DNA from: Hysterangium stoloniferum
Lineage: Eukaryota > Basidiomycota > Agaricomycetes > Hysterangiales > Hysterangiaceae
Assembly (NCBI GenBank): GCA_015178975.1
Contig: WHVD01000020.1
Coordinates: 1-64,000, forward strand
Direction of reading: 5' to 3'
DNA length: 64,000 bases
The position numbers and the translations under genes were made by a program. Positions within the stretch are counted from its first letter, which is position 1, and each line of letters starts with the position of its first letter. The notes below the pieces were generated by a model, which had not been told where the DNA came from, did not search any database, and saw nothing but the letters and a program-made list of their open reading frames with translations. Positions 1 through 11,756 of the stretch are shown one piece after another.

Positions 1-1251
1 TTTCTTTATATATCCCTCCTTGATGCTGATTAGTAGCTGAGGATGACGCAATGCGAAGTCAGACTCGTCTTCCTGGTCGTTCCTTATTGCGTTATGAGTA
101 TCCCATTCTGACCATCGGACCTTTTGAGTTACTCCGAAAGGCTCCATAGAATCGAGTATGGTAGAGAAGACCGCTTTCTTAGCGGGTTCGTCTTTCCATA
201 GTTTTTCCTCAGTACTCTTGTCCAGAGAAGTCGAGGTGATAGCCTGCAAATCATCTCTAATAGGGCTCACGAAGGCTGGTACCGAGGGAGTCTGGACAGT
301 GGATCCACGTTGCTGTGAACTCTCCCTGCTCGATGCAAAATCTCGAGACCTGGAAATGCAGCGTATATCGCCCCCCATGCGGCTAGTCAACGATTAGTGT
401 TCTCGTAAGATCTAGCCCATTGCAGAGCTGCATAGTCCGTAATGAGCAGGACATGTTCACCTTCAATGAAAGGTTGAAAGTGGACCAGTCCCTCCTTTGC
501 TGCTAATGCTTCCCGTTCAGTAGGAGAATAGTTATGCTCAGCGCTTTTCAGCGTGCGACTCCAATATGCAATGACTCGTTCAACAGTAACTTCGGTCGCC
601 TCAAAAGTGGATCCCCACGAATCCGACCACTCAATCTCGGGCTGTTTGGTTTTGTACCGATGAACAAAGGATGGCACGTCCTGCGCACGGTCAAAAGCTA
701 ATTTGGCTTGGGCATAGATTTTAGTGTCCACTAAATCTCCTAAAGCCATCTTCTGGACTTGTTGGAGGCAACAACCCAAGGCAAAATCCGAAGCGTCCGT
801 ATACAATCGGTAGGGCATCCCACTAACTGGATGTCCCAGCACTGGAGCTGATCCTAATGCGGTTTTAACATCCTCATAAGCTCGGACATGTTCAGCAGTC
901 CACGTCCAAGGTGTTCCCTTTTTTAGGAGCGAGAATAAAGGGGACACCATCCATGAATAAAATGGTATATATGCTGAAAAGTAAAGGACCATTCCAAGGA
1001 ACCGTTGTAGATCAGAAACCTTAGTGGGTGGGGCCAATTCCAATATAGCGCGAACTTTTTCTTGGTGGGTTGAAAAACCCAGCCTAGATACTTTATGACC
1101 CAATAACAATATCGAATTATATCCGATAAAACATTTCTTGGGAGAGAGAGTGATACCGGCCAAAGCGATAGCGCCAAGCACCTGATTCAGGTGAAGCAAA
1201 TGATCATCCCAGTTCTTAGAGAATATGACTATGTCATCGATGTAGACTAAA
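1..1251 (-). pseudogene. A1 pol: RT palm end, connection and RNase H
   Basis: This continues the A1 polyprotein after a frame break. It starts at the YIDD reverse-transcriptase active-site region near 1210-1240, passes through the RT thumb, and reaches an RNase H domain containing LYTDASDFALGCCL near 790-830. Against A2, an extra base in a run of seven A (plus strand 1252-1258) causes the frame change. An in-frame TGA at 387-389 stands where A2 has CGA, and a one-base loss near 280 shifts the frame again before the window edge. The product would have copied element RNA into DNA. A homopolymer error in the assembly could explain the first break but not the others. Confidence 0.85.
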
Positions 1252-4200
1252 CAAAAAAATCCACAAGTAGGGTGCTAAAACTGTTTGCATGACGCGCTGA
1301 AATGTAGAGGGGCCGTTTCTGAGCCCAAATGGCATCCTTTTAAATTGCCACAGCCCTCTATGGGATCTAAAGGCTGTTTTGGGCTTATCGTCCTCCAACA
1401 TTTCTAATTGAGTAAACCCGGCTAGCGCATCGAAAGAAGAAAGAACATTTGACCCCGACAGCGCTTGCATAATCTCCGATTGACGTGGTAAAGGGAATTC
1501 GTCTGGAACAGTGAGATGGTTAAGTTTCCGATAGTCGATGACCACCCGCGGTTTACCATTGCGATATACTACAAAGGCTGGCACTCCCCAGGGGCTTTTA
1601 GATGGCTCAATGACACCCTGTTCGAACCAGGTATCCATTTTCTCGTCTATAACTCTCCTATTGGCAGGGGACGAGGGGAACATAGGCATGGATATGGGCT
1701 GGGCGCCCTCTTTCAAGGGGACAGGGACTCTACATTCCACTTGCCCTAACCGTCCGTCGACTCCGAAAGCCTTAATGTTCTCAGTCAAAACTGATCTGAG
1801 ATGTGGCAGGACCTCCGTTGGTATATCCGGTCCCAAATTGACTAACTTGTGAAGATCCTCTGAGGCAAATGTCTCATTATCAGCCACTGCAGCCGTCTTA
1901 GGACCAGGCGGTTCGAAATCGTCTGCAATCTCTGGTTCAACAGGTGGCTTAGGCCTTTCTGAGGCGACTTGACGGTCCTCCTCAAGTTGAGAGAGACTTT
2001 CGATAAGGTGTGCGATCTTGGTCGCGCCTGCTACCATTAAACCTTTCTCCTTGAGTGACCTGGGCTTGTGAGCCCAACGAGCAGGGTCATGAATTATCCC
2101 TATTGTCTCCCCTCGTCGGATAGTCTTAGGGGTTAGCGATGGATTGGCTAAAGGTACTGCCGCACTATTCCTTGAAATTGCCGTGATTGGTGCGGCTAAT
2201 ATAGAACCGTCCTCGTTTTGCAGTACAATTCCTTCAACAATCCATTCCTCGCCCTTTAGATCTTCAACAAAAATAGGCACTAGTCTGGCTGACTCTGGAT
2301 CGATAGTGCAATCCTCCAAGGCTCGCGCGACTCTTTCAGTATGCACACCTTTATCGGGGAGAGAGGCGAGTTTGGATGACTCCTTCTCATGCTTCCCGAA
2401 AGGGGCCTTATTGACGGTGAAGGTCAAAGGTTGAGGTTCCTTAGAAGAACTGGCTGGAATAAAACCCTGTTGTCCCGGGAGAATATGTCTAGATCCCAAC
2501 GGCTGATCTCTTAGAGTACCAATTTCATAATTAATATGGAAGTCTTCTCCCAAAAGAATTGGCACCGTCATTCCTCTAACGACATAAGTTTCTGCCACGA
2601 ACTTCAGTAACGTTCCACTGTCGTCCTCCAGGTAAATGGGAATATTAACATATCCGATAACCTTAGCGTTACCCGTGAGCTGGATTAGACGTAGCTTGAG
2701 TCCTTGTTTCAACTTATACATGCCCTGCAGTTCCTTGTAGAATTCCTCCGATATAAGGGAAAGATCCGCTCCCGTGTCCATTCGAATTTTAACGCGTTCG
2801 GGTGAATCGGGAGTTCCTACATGACCGAAAACATGGAGCGCTGCAACTCCTATGCTAGAGTAACCACTGGGAGGATCTCGTTTTCGATAAAGGATCGTAG
2901 TATCCTCCTTCATCAGACGACTGGGACGAGGGTATTGGATTCGAGGCCTCTTACTTTCCTTGCGCAGGGACAAGATTACGTTCCTGCGTTCACTTCGGCA
3001 AGGAACATGCTTCAAAGGGGAATCCAATACTGGATCATCGTCGCTGTCCTCCGAATCCGAATTCTCGTACGGTAGTAAATCGGGGGGGTTCCCGGGATCA
3101 AACGGGAACATGTCAACATCAGCTCCAGGTGAACAGAGCGAATTCGAACTGATTTGTTCGTGAGAATCTCCAGTCTGACAGTAGTCCTCGGTCAGGCCTT
3201 CAAGGTCCTGCCGATGAGCACTCAGCCGGTCTCCTTTTTCGAAGAAATCTGTGGCGAGTATGGATACGTAAGCTTCAGACAGAAGAGCTTCACCAGTCGT
3301 TCGATTTTCCTCCCTCACTAATTTGTCTTCGACATGGGGTGAATAAATGGAAACAAAAGTCAATTCGTCATCAGAGTTATTTACTTGTCCTTGTATAGAT
3401 AGTCCATGAACCGCTTCATATAACCTTTGCTCCTCAGCTTCCTCCGATATATCCTGTGCGGAGCATTTGTTGATAGAGACATAATGAGACATTTTACCAA
3501 CTTGAGGGCAGTCTATCTTAAAATGCTCCGGACTTCCGCATATCCAACATTCCTTGGTGGGTTTGACCGAACTCCTCTTGTTACTCCTCTCGAAGAACAT
3601 TTTTCCGTGACGCTTTCCCTGCTTTGGATCAGCGACGTCTGGAACGGTCCTTCTCGTCGAGCCTCTCTCGTTAGTCTCACTAGCGAGAATATGGTTAGGT
3701 GAAGAGGAGTCGCCGGTGACTCTAAAATCCAATTCTTGACCCTCCGATAACATTATGCGCGGTTTCTGGAACCTGTAACATTCCCGGTGTGTTTGGACCC
3801 AGGCATTAATCAGAGCTTCTTGCAGGTTATTAGCATAAGTCTGTAAACTCATGATATTATCGATGGGTTGTCCTTGAAGAAGGTAGAGCCATTCCGTAGG
3901 CAGTGTGAGAATGAGTCTGCGTGTCTCATCCCCTCTGTCCTGGTGGAACCCATACAGGAAACGATAAAGTTTAACTCTCTGTTGGATATAGTGGACGGGT
4001 GTCTCACGATCGTGACCAGCCTGTCGAAATTTCATAGCTTCCCATTCTAAGGCTAAGGATTCATGCCAACGAGTTCCAAGAAATCCTTCGACGATACCCC
4101 AAAGAAACGACCTATGAGATTGACTGAATTCAGTACGATGCTCACAGTCTAAGGTGCTCCACCAGACCTTAGCGTGCCCCTTGAGTCGTCTTGGCAGAGC

Positions 4201-5934
4201 AACTCCTAAGATCGCACTCATAGAGTCTGATATCTCCGCGAGACTCATGATATCCATGATATAGTCCAGGGCTTCGGATTGAGCTCCATCGTATTCAGGG
4301 AGATCAGACCATTTGATCTTGAGGTCGTTGGTGTTAAGAGTGACCTTCTTGTCCTTAGGTAAGTCATCAATAAGCGCGCTAGCTCGAGACCGCATCGGAG
4401 TTCGAAAAGGGGTATTAGGCACTCCATTGTGGCGTTCCCCACGTCCTGAGTTCCCTCCCTGGTCTGAAGTATTCGAACTCCCAGATGAATCGCTAGGGGG
4501 TCCTCCTGATGGCAAGAAAGGGTTTGAAGTGATCAGTAGAGAATGGCGGGGACCGTCTGGATTAAGCGATCCTTGACCAGCAACTGGGCCAGCTATGCCC
4601 TCAGTGAATGCCGTGGAGAAGGACGGTCGACCCTTGTTGGCGACTGATCGGTTTCTGAGAGTGGCCACTTCGTCCCTGAAGTTAGGGCTGTTGGAGACTC
4701 CCTCAAATGCGACGCGAGAGCAGTGATCTCCCTGGAAAGACGTTAGGCCCGGTTCCATCGCGATTTGTCTCTCGATCTCCGTCGTGTTCAGAAGTCGACA
4801 CGGCTGGGGTTGATGGAAGGGAGTGCAGACCTCAATCCTCTTCTCCTGAAGGCGTTCTATCACTTGTGTCCTCAAGTCCAGTGGAAAATCCTCCAATATT
4901 ACGGGACGGTTGAGAGAATGCAGAAAACGAGTATCAGGGGACCCGTTTAAGTTGCGAACGAACGAATTGGTCATGGAGATAGGCAAATCAGGGACCTGGA
5001 TCGAGTCGTTATAGGGGAGGAGTACCTCTAAAACCATCTTATCAAGTCTTCTTTGGTTTCGCTTCAACCGACCTCTTAAAGTGAGGTATGCCAGCGATAT
5101 ATTTGGCGTGACTCCATTGAGAGACTCCTCCAACATACGGATGTACATGTACTGGTAGTCAACCTTAGGCACAACATGATCTCCGCCAAGCAGGACATGC
5201 AGGATCTGCAACACATCATCATGCGTACGAAGTGCTTGAAGGAACATAGAAAACACCTCCCGCTTGAGAATTCTTCTTCCTCCTTCCATAGTAGTCGTCA
5301 CCTCATTCGACCATTCAGGAATCGATTGGGTCAAATCCTCAAGGTTCCCTGGTCGTGTGAATAAATCCCGCGCCGATAAAATCGCTTGATAACGCCCTAA
5401 CCAGACTGCTACAGTCTCCGGTAGAATAGGGTAATCCATACTGTACTCCTCCACGAAGGGGGTAACCTGATCCTCGGGGATTCGATCGGTGTAGTACATA
5501 TCCCATTTGTAATCGATGGGCTGGGCATAAACTATATGACCTCCGAGGAACTGCTTAAGGATGACCTGTCTCGGAGGGAATCTGAGAACGGGCGTGGGTG
5601 CTCGATTAGACTCAACGTTAACTCCAGGGGTGTCCAACTGCTCGAGTAATGAGCGTTCCTCAGGTGGATCGGGGGGAATGTTCATTGACGATCCAGCTAC
5701 TACTCCGGGGGAATCCTCTGGAGGAGGTGATCCTGGAGGAAGCTGGGGAATGTTCGTAGACGATCCAGCTACTACTCCGGGGGAATCCTCCAGAGGAGCT
5801 GATCCTTGAAAAGTCGACGAAGACTTCCTCAGGGTGACGTTACGGGGTGGTTCTAGGTTAAAAGATTTTTGACGAGGCATGGAGCTACCCGGCATTGATG
5901 AAGGCCTAGATGTTTGATTCTTGCCCGTAGTCAT
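1234..5934 (-). pseudogene. A1 Gag-protease-RT polyprotein (1566 codons, open)
   Basis: A long open frame starts at the ATG that is equivalent in A2. It has a Pro/Ser-rich N-terminus (residues 1-110) and a retrotransposon Gag core ending near residue 690. A CX2CX4HX4C zinc knuckle (CWICGSPEHFKIDC) follows near residue 793, then a retropepsin-like DTGA motif near residue 1051, then the first RT motifs (YRKLN near 1468, FDALAGF, MPFGLRN). The frame ends at LHR just before the YIDD box because of a one-base expansion in a T-run. It makes the particle protein and the start of the replication enzymes. The Gag portion is uninterrupted, unlike in A2, so this is the better preserved family A Gag. It is non-functional as pol without the frame repair. 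Confidence 0.9.
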
Positions 5935-5991
5935 TCGCGTGTTCAGGTCTTAGTAGTCAAATAATAAGTTTTTCCTCGTAGGAAAAGAACG

Positions 5992-6009
5992 GTCCGGCCC
6001 GGATCACCA
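5992..6009 (-). promoter_or_regulatory. tRNA-type primer-binding site of A1
   Basis: On the minus strand the LTR end ...TCTTCACA is followed by one G and then TGGTGATCCGGGCCGG. TGG directly after the LTR is the expected complement of a tRNA 3' CCA. The same sequence follows the A2 LTR at 53106 while the surrounding leader diverges. I could not name the tRNA. Confidence 0.7.
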
Positions 6010-6010
6010 C

Positions 6011-6656
6011 TGTGAAGAGTCGATAGATTCTGACCGTTCGATATACGAAGAATAGTGTCTATTCAACTACTATCAGCAGATATTGACCGTACAGTACAAT
6101 ACCGTAGATTACTAGACAAGCTGTACTAGTAAGAAGACACGCTATGTGTCACAAGAGCAGCTGTACAGTTGCTCTTGACGGCTAGAATGAAAGAATGAAA
6201 GAGTTGACCTTCACGGTACAACTCGCAGCTAGATGTAAAGTAGATAATCAACGCAAAGTTGAATATCTAGGGTAAAGAAATAATAGCGCGAGTCGACTAT
6301 AATGTCGACTAGCGCAAAGACCTTAGATTGGAACTCGACCTTCGCGGTTCGAGTCCGAAGTACGTTAGTACGCAAGAGAATACTACCTTTTAAAGGTAGT
6401 TGAAACGTTACCCTTGACACCTCTCGCTATTCGACGTCTGGGTCGTTTACGAGGTGGTGTCTGCTGGGTAAAAGTTGTCTATCTCTTTTGGCGCCGAGAG
6501 TGCCCATACATATACACAAAGCTTCGAACTACAAAATCAAGGTGTGCTCGAAATATAGAAAGAATATAAAGAAAGAAAATAAAAGGTAAATAATAAAGTA
6601 CTATAATCCAGTTATTATTCCTTAGTCCAGGTATGCATATATGCATACCCTTTACA
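6011..6656 (-). repeat. 5' LTR of A1
   Basis: The 646 bp LTR starts TGTAAAGGGTATGC and ends ACTCTTCACA on the minus strand, with canonical TG...CA ends. The last part matches the A2 LTR (52476-53104) and the solo LTR at 21036-21654, including the GAACGGTCAGAATC/TCTTCACA-type end; the first part is more divergent. It would hold the promoter for A1 transcription leftwards. Confidence 0.85.
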
Positions 6657-7217
6657 GCCCCCAAAAGGTAAGCAACGGGTCCATGGGATATACCGTGGAA
6701 CTAACCATATCAACAGAAGGCAAGGAAGGCGGCGCCAGTCCGTCTTCCGACGTGGAATGATCCATGGTGTTCCAGTTGCAATGACCAGAACACAGAGTGT
6801 AATCAAAAGTCTGGGTGAGGACTGGGGTGCTACCAATGCGCACACCTCAAGGCAAGGTGTTCGCTTGTCCACGAGCAACCCACAGGATCTGGGGTGGAGG
6901 ACATTAATGGGACAGACGGGTTGTCCGGGTTGGACGAGGTACTGGGACGGATCACCGAGGGCATTGAGGCCCAAAATGAGTTGCTCCGGAAAAGCAACAA
7001 GGTCCACATAGTGGTGGCAAAGGAACTGTGTGGACTCCATGAGGAGTTTTGGAGATTCCTGGCAGAGTATGGTGACTATGTGTATGAAGAGCTGCAAGTC
7101 GGGAGTTCCGAGGATGCCGGGTCAGATGAGGACGGGGTTGCTGTGGAGGTCACGGAGCTCCCTGAGGAGATGGCTGAGGAAGTGGGGAAAAAACACAGTC
7201 CCATAAATGTAGACTGA
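6657..7217 (+). pseudogene. Zinc-cluster accessory gene, copy 1 (antisense to B1)
   Basis: The tail of exon 2 (6657-6667), a 49 bp GTAAGC...CAG intron (6668-6716) and exon 3 (6717-7217) are visible. Exon 3 encodes six cysteines spaced CX2CX6CX8CX2CX6C (about 6770-6865), with one TGA inside the cluster where the 50 kb copy has TGG. An acidic coiled region follows (GLDEVLGRITEGIEAQNELL, then EELQVGSSEDAGSDEDG). The gene runs tail-to-tail with the B1 pol. Exon 1 was cut off by insertion of A1 at 6656. The cysteine spacing matches the fungal Zn2Cys6 class; DNA binding is an inference. Confidence 0.7.
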
Positions 7218-7418
7218 AAAAGTAGTATAGAATAAAAGAGTAATTTGAATCATAAAAGTAAAGTGTGAAAAAAACATAAAAGTCAAAGTCAAAGTCCACA
7301 GGAAATCCACTTGAGGACTTGACAGACATGTCAGAACCTGTAAAAGCAAAGAGAGACATAGGGCGACAGGGTATAGTGAAAATGAGTCCAAACGTAACAC
7401 GGGGTCCATGGAGTGTGG

Positions 7419-9386
7419 TCAGAGAGACGATAATGGTCCAGGTTTGAGTGGGTAAGCTGTATGAAAGTCAGTAACGATGTCCATGGCATTACCGAGTTCC
7501 GTGGCCAAAATCCATGAGGTTTCTTCATCGGTGCCCTCGTAACCCACCCACTTGACTAAGTAAAGCAGTTTACAAGTGCATTGACACTTATCAATTTTTG
7601 AATCTAAAATCTGTGAGATTTCAAACTTGGGTTCTCCGTCAATAATGACTGGAGGAGGCAGAGATTGCATGTGATCCAGGATAGTGTTAGCAGTACAAGG
7701 TTCTAACATAGAAACATGAAATACCGGGTGTACCGCGTGCATGCTATCCAGAAGCCGTAGAGTCCAGGAGACTGAACCTACTTGTGCGATAATTTCAAAC
7801 GGACCTAAATATTTTTCAGCAAGCTTTTTTGATGCACGGGTAGTCTGGAAGAATTGAGCTTTGACAAAAACACGATCACCAATCTTGAAGTTTGGTGGCA
7901 GGATCTGGTGTTTGTCCGCTGAATGTTGATATTGCTCTTGGGCAGACAGTATTGCAGTCCAGAGTTCCTCGTGGAGCTCATGGAGGTCCGTGGTGAACTC
8001 TTGAGTGCGAACAGAAGCAAGATCTTGTTCTGGATGTACTGTAATATTTGGATTATATCCTTTATTTGCAAAGAATGGGGAAGTGCCAGTAGTGGCTGAA
8101 GGTGCATTGTTGTAAGCAAATTCTGCAAGTGGTAACAAGGATTTCCAATTGTCCTGTTGGTAGTTGCAATATACGTGGAGGTATTGTTCTAATGTCTGGT
8201 TGACGCATTCGGTTTCTCCGTCGCCTTCTGGGTGATGTCCGGATGTGAAATGTAATGTCATGTCCAAGGATTTCCCAAGGGATCTAAAGAAATGAGAGAT
8301 GAACTCTGATCCTCGATTGGAAGTCATGTGGGACAGAACTCTGTGCTTGGAAAATACATGGATAATGAAAAGTTTTGCTAACTGCACGGACGTAATTGTG
8401 TCATAAGTAGGGATGAATATACCTTGTTTTGAGAATCTGTCAACAATGACTAGAATGGCGGAAAAGCCTTCGGAATCTGGTAGGTGTTCAATGAAATCCA
8501 TAGAGATAGAATTCCACGGATGTTCCGGTACTGGGAGTTGTTTCAAAAGGCCGTATGGCTTGTGTCGCTGAGATTTCGAGTGGGGACAAGTAGTGCAAGA
8601 TTTACAATACTGCTTAACGAATCCACAGAGTCCGGGCCAAGTATATTCTCTTCTTATTAATGATAGAGTTTTGTTGTACCTGAAATGTCCTGAAAGTGGA
8701 TGATCATGTTTGTATTGAAGGATCCTGAGGCGGAGGCCGTCGGAGTCCGGTACATAGATCCTATCATCAAGTCTAATGAAACCATGCTGATCAAGAGACC
8801 ACCGAGGTTGATTGGGGTCCACGGGATTGTCAAGGTGAGCTTTAGTAATTGGGTCTAGTGGAATTGCTGATAGAATCTCTTGATGTAACTTCTCGATATC
8901 CATGATGATAATTCCACAGACAATGGGATTGACGAGGAAAGCTGTGCAGACCGATGCAGTAAGTTGTTGATTCGTGAAAGTAGGCTTCAGGTTGTGCAGA
9001 TTTACCGTGGCATAGTCGTTGCTCCCCTCTTTAGGATAGACATCCCATCGTCTAGTTAAAGCATCGGGTTTGCCGCCGAGATGGCTGGGTCGAAAATGGA
9101 TAATCATGTTGAAGGCAGATAGATATTCAGACCAGCGGGCCTGCTGGCAGGTCAAAGGTTTTGTGGTAGAAAAGTATTCCAGGTTTTTGTGATCTGTTAC
9201 AACGTCAATAGGAGTTCCTGAACCTTCCAAATAGTGTCGCCGTGCTTTGAAAGCTGAAAAGATTGCCAGGAGTTCTTTATCATGAATGTCGTAGTTGAGC
9301 TCTGCTCTGGTAAAAGTCCGGGACAGAAAAGCCATGGGGTGGACTTCTCCATCGGAGTCCTGGATAGACAGAATGGCTCCAAGCAC
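7419..9386 (-). pseudogene. B1 RNase H, integrase and chromodomain
   Basis: This 655-codon frame begins inside RNase H ([23 protein letters not shown]). It continues through an H2C2 integrase zinc domain (HPLSGHF...CKSCTTCPHS) and the integrase core. The core residues are D297 (SMDFIEHLP), N357 (TSNRGSEF) and E393 (GETECVNQ), 35 residues apart as in DD35E enzymes. The middle residue is normally Asp (the B2 and C1 copies read TSDRGSEF), so this integrase should be inactive. A chromodomain near residues 585-640 (LYLVKWVGYEGTDEETSW) would direct insertion to modified chromatin. The upstream frame is cut by the solo LTR at 9407. Confidence 0.9.
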
Positions 9387-9406
9387 ATAATCGGAGGCAT
9401 CCGTTT

Positions 9407-9950
9407 TGTTAAGTGCCGTGTCAGGAACTTATTCTGGAACTATTGGAAAGTCACTGGGAAGTCGGGAACTATTGGATAGGGTCAGGACGTCGGCTTCAGC
9501 TTATGTGCTGCGCCTCTATGCAAATGCTCAAAGTCCTTAATTTCAGAAGTGAGACTTATGATGGAAGATACGGATATTCAGAGTTCCGAAGAGTTCCGAA
9601 TATCGAGCGTACAGAAAGATGGAAGAAGGAATAAGAAACTAAGTCGATATCAGATCTAAGGTAAAGTACAAATTCGCGGAAACTAATATAAGTCTTCTCA
9701 TTATTGTACTCCAAACTGAGGCCATAATAAGACAGAAACGGAAGTATTCTTAAAATGGAAATACAATAAGACATATCAGGGAGACAATATTCCGAAACAG
9801 GAATATAATAGACAAACAAGTGAATACTTGTCAGTGGACAAATTACCAAATGGGGAACAAGGGAAGAATGCAGAAGATACGGTAACTATGATGTTCCGTA
9901 GTCGGGGATCAGGAGTTGGATATTAAAACATCCAGGAATGGGTCGTAACA
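9407..9950 (-). repeat. Solo LTR, family D
   Basis: The 544 bp segment begins TGTTAAGTGCC and ends GGTCGTAACA. It splits the B1 RNase H coding sequence exactly between codons that are contiguous in B4. Flanks are CGTTT (9402-9406) and TGTTT (9951-9955), a 5 bp target duplication with one transition. It holds the shared GGCTTCAGCTTATGTGCTGC motif near 9490-9515 in minus orientation. No internal coding region is present, as expected after LTR-LTR recombination. Confidence 0.85.
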
Positions 9951-9955
9951 TGTTT

Positions 9956-10781
9956 CAACAATGAGCGGGAAGTCCAGTTTCCAATGCGACAGGATAGGAG
10001 CTGTAGAAAAAGAATTTTTTAAAAGATTGAAAGCTTTTTAACACTTATCGTTAAAATTCCATGGAGTACCCTTACATGTAAGATGGGTAAGGGGTACTGT
10101 GATGTCAGAATATCCATGGATAAACCATCAGTAAAAATTGGTAAACCCGAGGAAGGATTGTATATCTTTAACGTTTCGGGGTTCGGGCCAATCTTTGATG
10201 ACTTGCACTTTAGTTTCATCCATGCAGAGTCCATCAGGTCCCATCATGAAACCTAGGTATTCCACGGAGTCCGTGTCAAAAGTACATTTTTTACCATTCA
10301 TGAATAAGCCATGTTGTCTGAGTCTCTGGAGAACTTCAAGGACTTGTTTGTTGTGTTCTGCGGGATTCTCAGAGTAGATAAGAATGTCATCCAAGTAAAC
10401 AATGATGCATACATTGAGCATGTTGGAGAAAATGTCGTTGATAAAATGCTGAAAAACAGACGGAGCATTGGTGAGTCCAAAGGGTATCACCAACCACTTG
10501 AAGGCCCCATAACGGGTTCTAAAAGTGGTTTTCCATTCGTCGCCCGTGGCAATCCAGACCAAATGATAGGCGTGCTTGAGATCTATTTTGGTGTAAATCC
10601 GAGCATTCCGCAGAGCATCGAGCAGATCAGATATAAGTGGGAGTGGATATTTATCCTTTTTGGTGACAGCATTGAGTCCTCTAAAATCAACACATAGTCG
10701 AAGGGATCCATCCTTTTTTCTGACAAACAGAACAGGTGCTCCAAAAGGAGACTTTGAGGGTCTGATAAAACCTATGGACAA
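9956..10781 (-). pseudogene. B1 reverse transcriptase
   Basis: The open part (10128-10781, 217 codons) contains the RT fingers and palm: [52 protein letters not shown] and the catalytic YLDD, followed by [12 protein letters not shown] at 10128-10130 ends it where family members continue with FYRRFI, again a CGA-to-TGA type change. Residual thumb and RNase H sequence continues in broken frames to the solo LTR at 9950. It copied element RNA. Confidence 0.88.
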
Positions 10782-10843
10782 ATGTTCATCCAGGAAATCA
10801 CGAATCGTGGAAAGTTCTGTGGATGAGAGCAGGTAAATATGTC

Positions 10844-11700
10844 CTAGGGGTGGCTGGGCGCCATCTTCAAGATCGATTTTAAGTCATATTCTCTGTGAGG
10901 CGGAAGCCGGTCAGCTTTTTGCTTGCTAAAAACATCTGCGAAGTCAAGATATTTCTCTGGGACGCCTTCTAGGTCAGCGGCTTGCTCAGATTCAGATACT
11001 GGGGTTGAAAAACGTCCAGTTGCTTCATCAATATTTAAGTTGATAGTGAACGCCTGGGACCCATCCATTTTTGATGCCCTAATAAAGCTGCAGCATTAAT
11101 GAGAGAAATAGACAGAGGTGCTGTGGGTTCCAGGGAAGCCATTGGTGCCATAGGGATCACAGGAGTCCTCGAGACTGCAGGTGCTGGGAAGGCCATGGGT
11201 GCCGTGGAGGCCGAGACAGGTGCAGTTTCCTCAGCTGCCATGGGAATCCGGAATGTTATACTGTTAGCTATCCAGTCAATCAATGGATTGTAGCGGGTAA
11301 GCCAGTTATGTCCTAGGACCACTGAGCAACTTGAGTCTAACTGGGTCACATAGAAAGTGACCAATTGAGATGTTCCACACAGGAAACAGATGGGTAAATC
11401 ACAAGCTTGGGTAACAACCAAATTACTTGTGCCATCGAAGAGGCGGAGACCGACGGGATTTATCAAATAAGTTGACAAAGAATTTTTTTGCGTGAATTTT
11501 GTATCTAAAAAACAATGAGTCAAGCCTGAATCTATAAGAGCTGAAAAAACGAATTTCGGAATCATATTAGACATAAGTTTAATGAAAAATGAATCAGAAT
11601 GTGAAAGAGTGGATGCATTGAGACGGGTAAACTCTTGAATGCGCGGAGAGGCAATGCAACCCCCAACCTGTGCAGAGTCCGCGGGGTTGCTTACTCTTTT
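10844..11700 (-). pseudogene. B1 aspartic protease and protease-RT linker
   Basis: The frame contains ALIDSGLTHCFLDTKF, the DSG form of the retropepsin active site, followed by VVTQACDLPICFLCGTSQ and VVLGHNWLTRYNPLIDW, the second conserved half. A spacer rich in Ala/Pro/Met and an acidic linker ([27 protein letters not shown]), typical just before Gypsy RT, come after it with a frame break near 11035. This enzyme cleaves the polyprotein. Confidence 0.82.
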
Positions 11701-11756
11701 TTCGAGTCGGAAGCCGGTTTGTCCTTTGACGGGGTTTCTGTGGAGGCCTTGGCTGT

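Larger units (their letters stand above)
1..6656 (-). mobile_element. Gypsy LTR retrotransposon A1 (family A), 5' two thirds
   Basis: Minus-strand element entering from the left window edge. Reading leftwards it shows the 5' LTR (6011-6656), a primer-binding site, gag-protease-RT (1234-5934) and RNase H (1-1251); integrase, chromodomain and 3' LTR lie outside the window. It is closely related to A2 at 52476-63859 in protein order and sequence. It sits inside an accessory-gene exon belonging to the neighbouring family B element, so it is younger than that element. The duplicated target would be GCCCC at 6657-6661; the partner copy is off-window. Confidence 0.9.

Noticed and set aside
1516..5809. 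Many plus-strand frames opposite A1 gag-pol
   Set aside because: They are shadows of a well-supported minus-strand polyprotein and have no motifs of their own.
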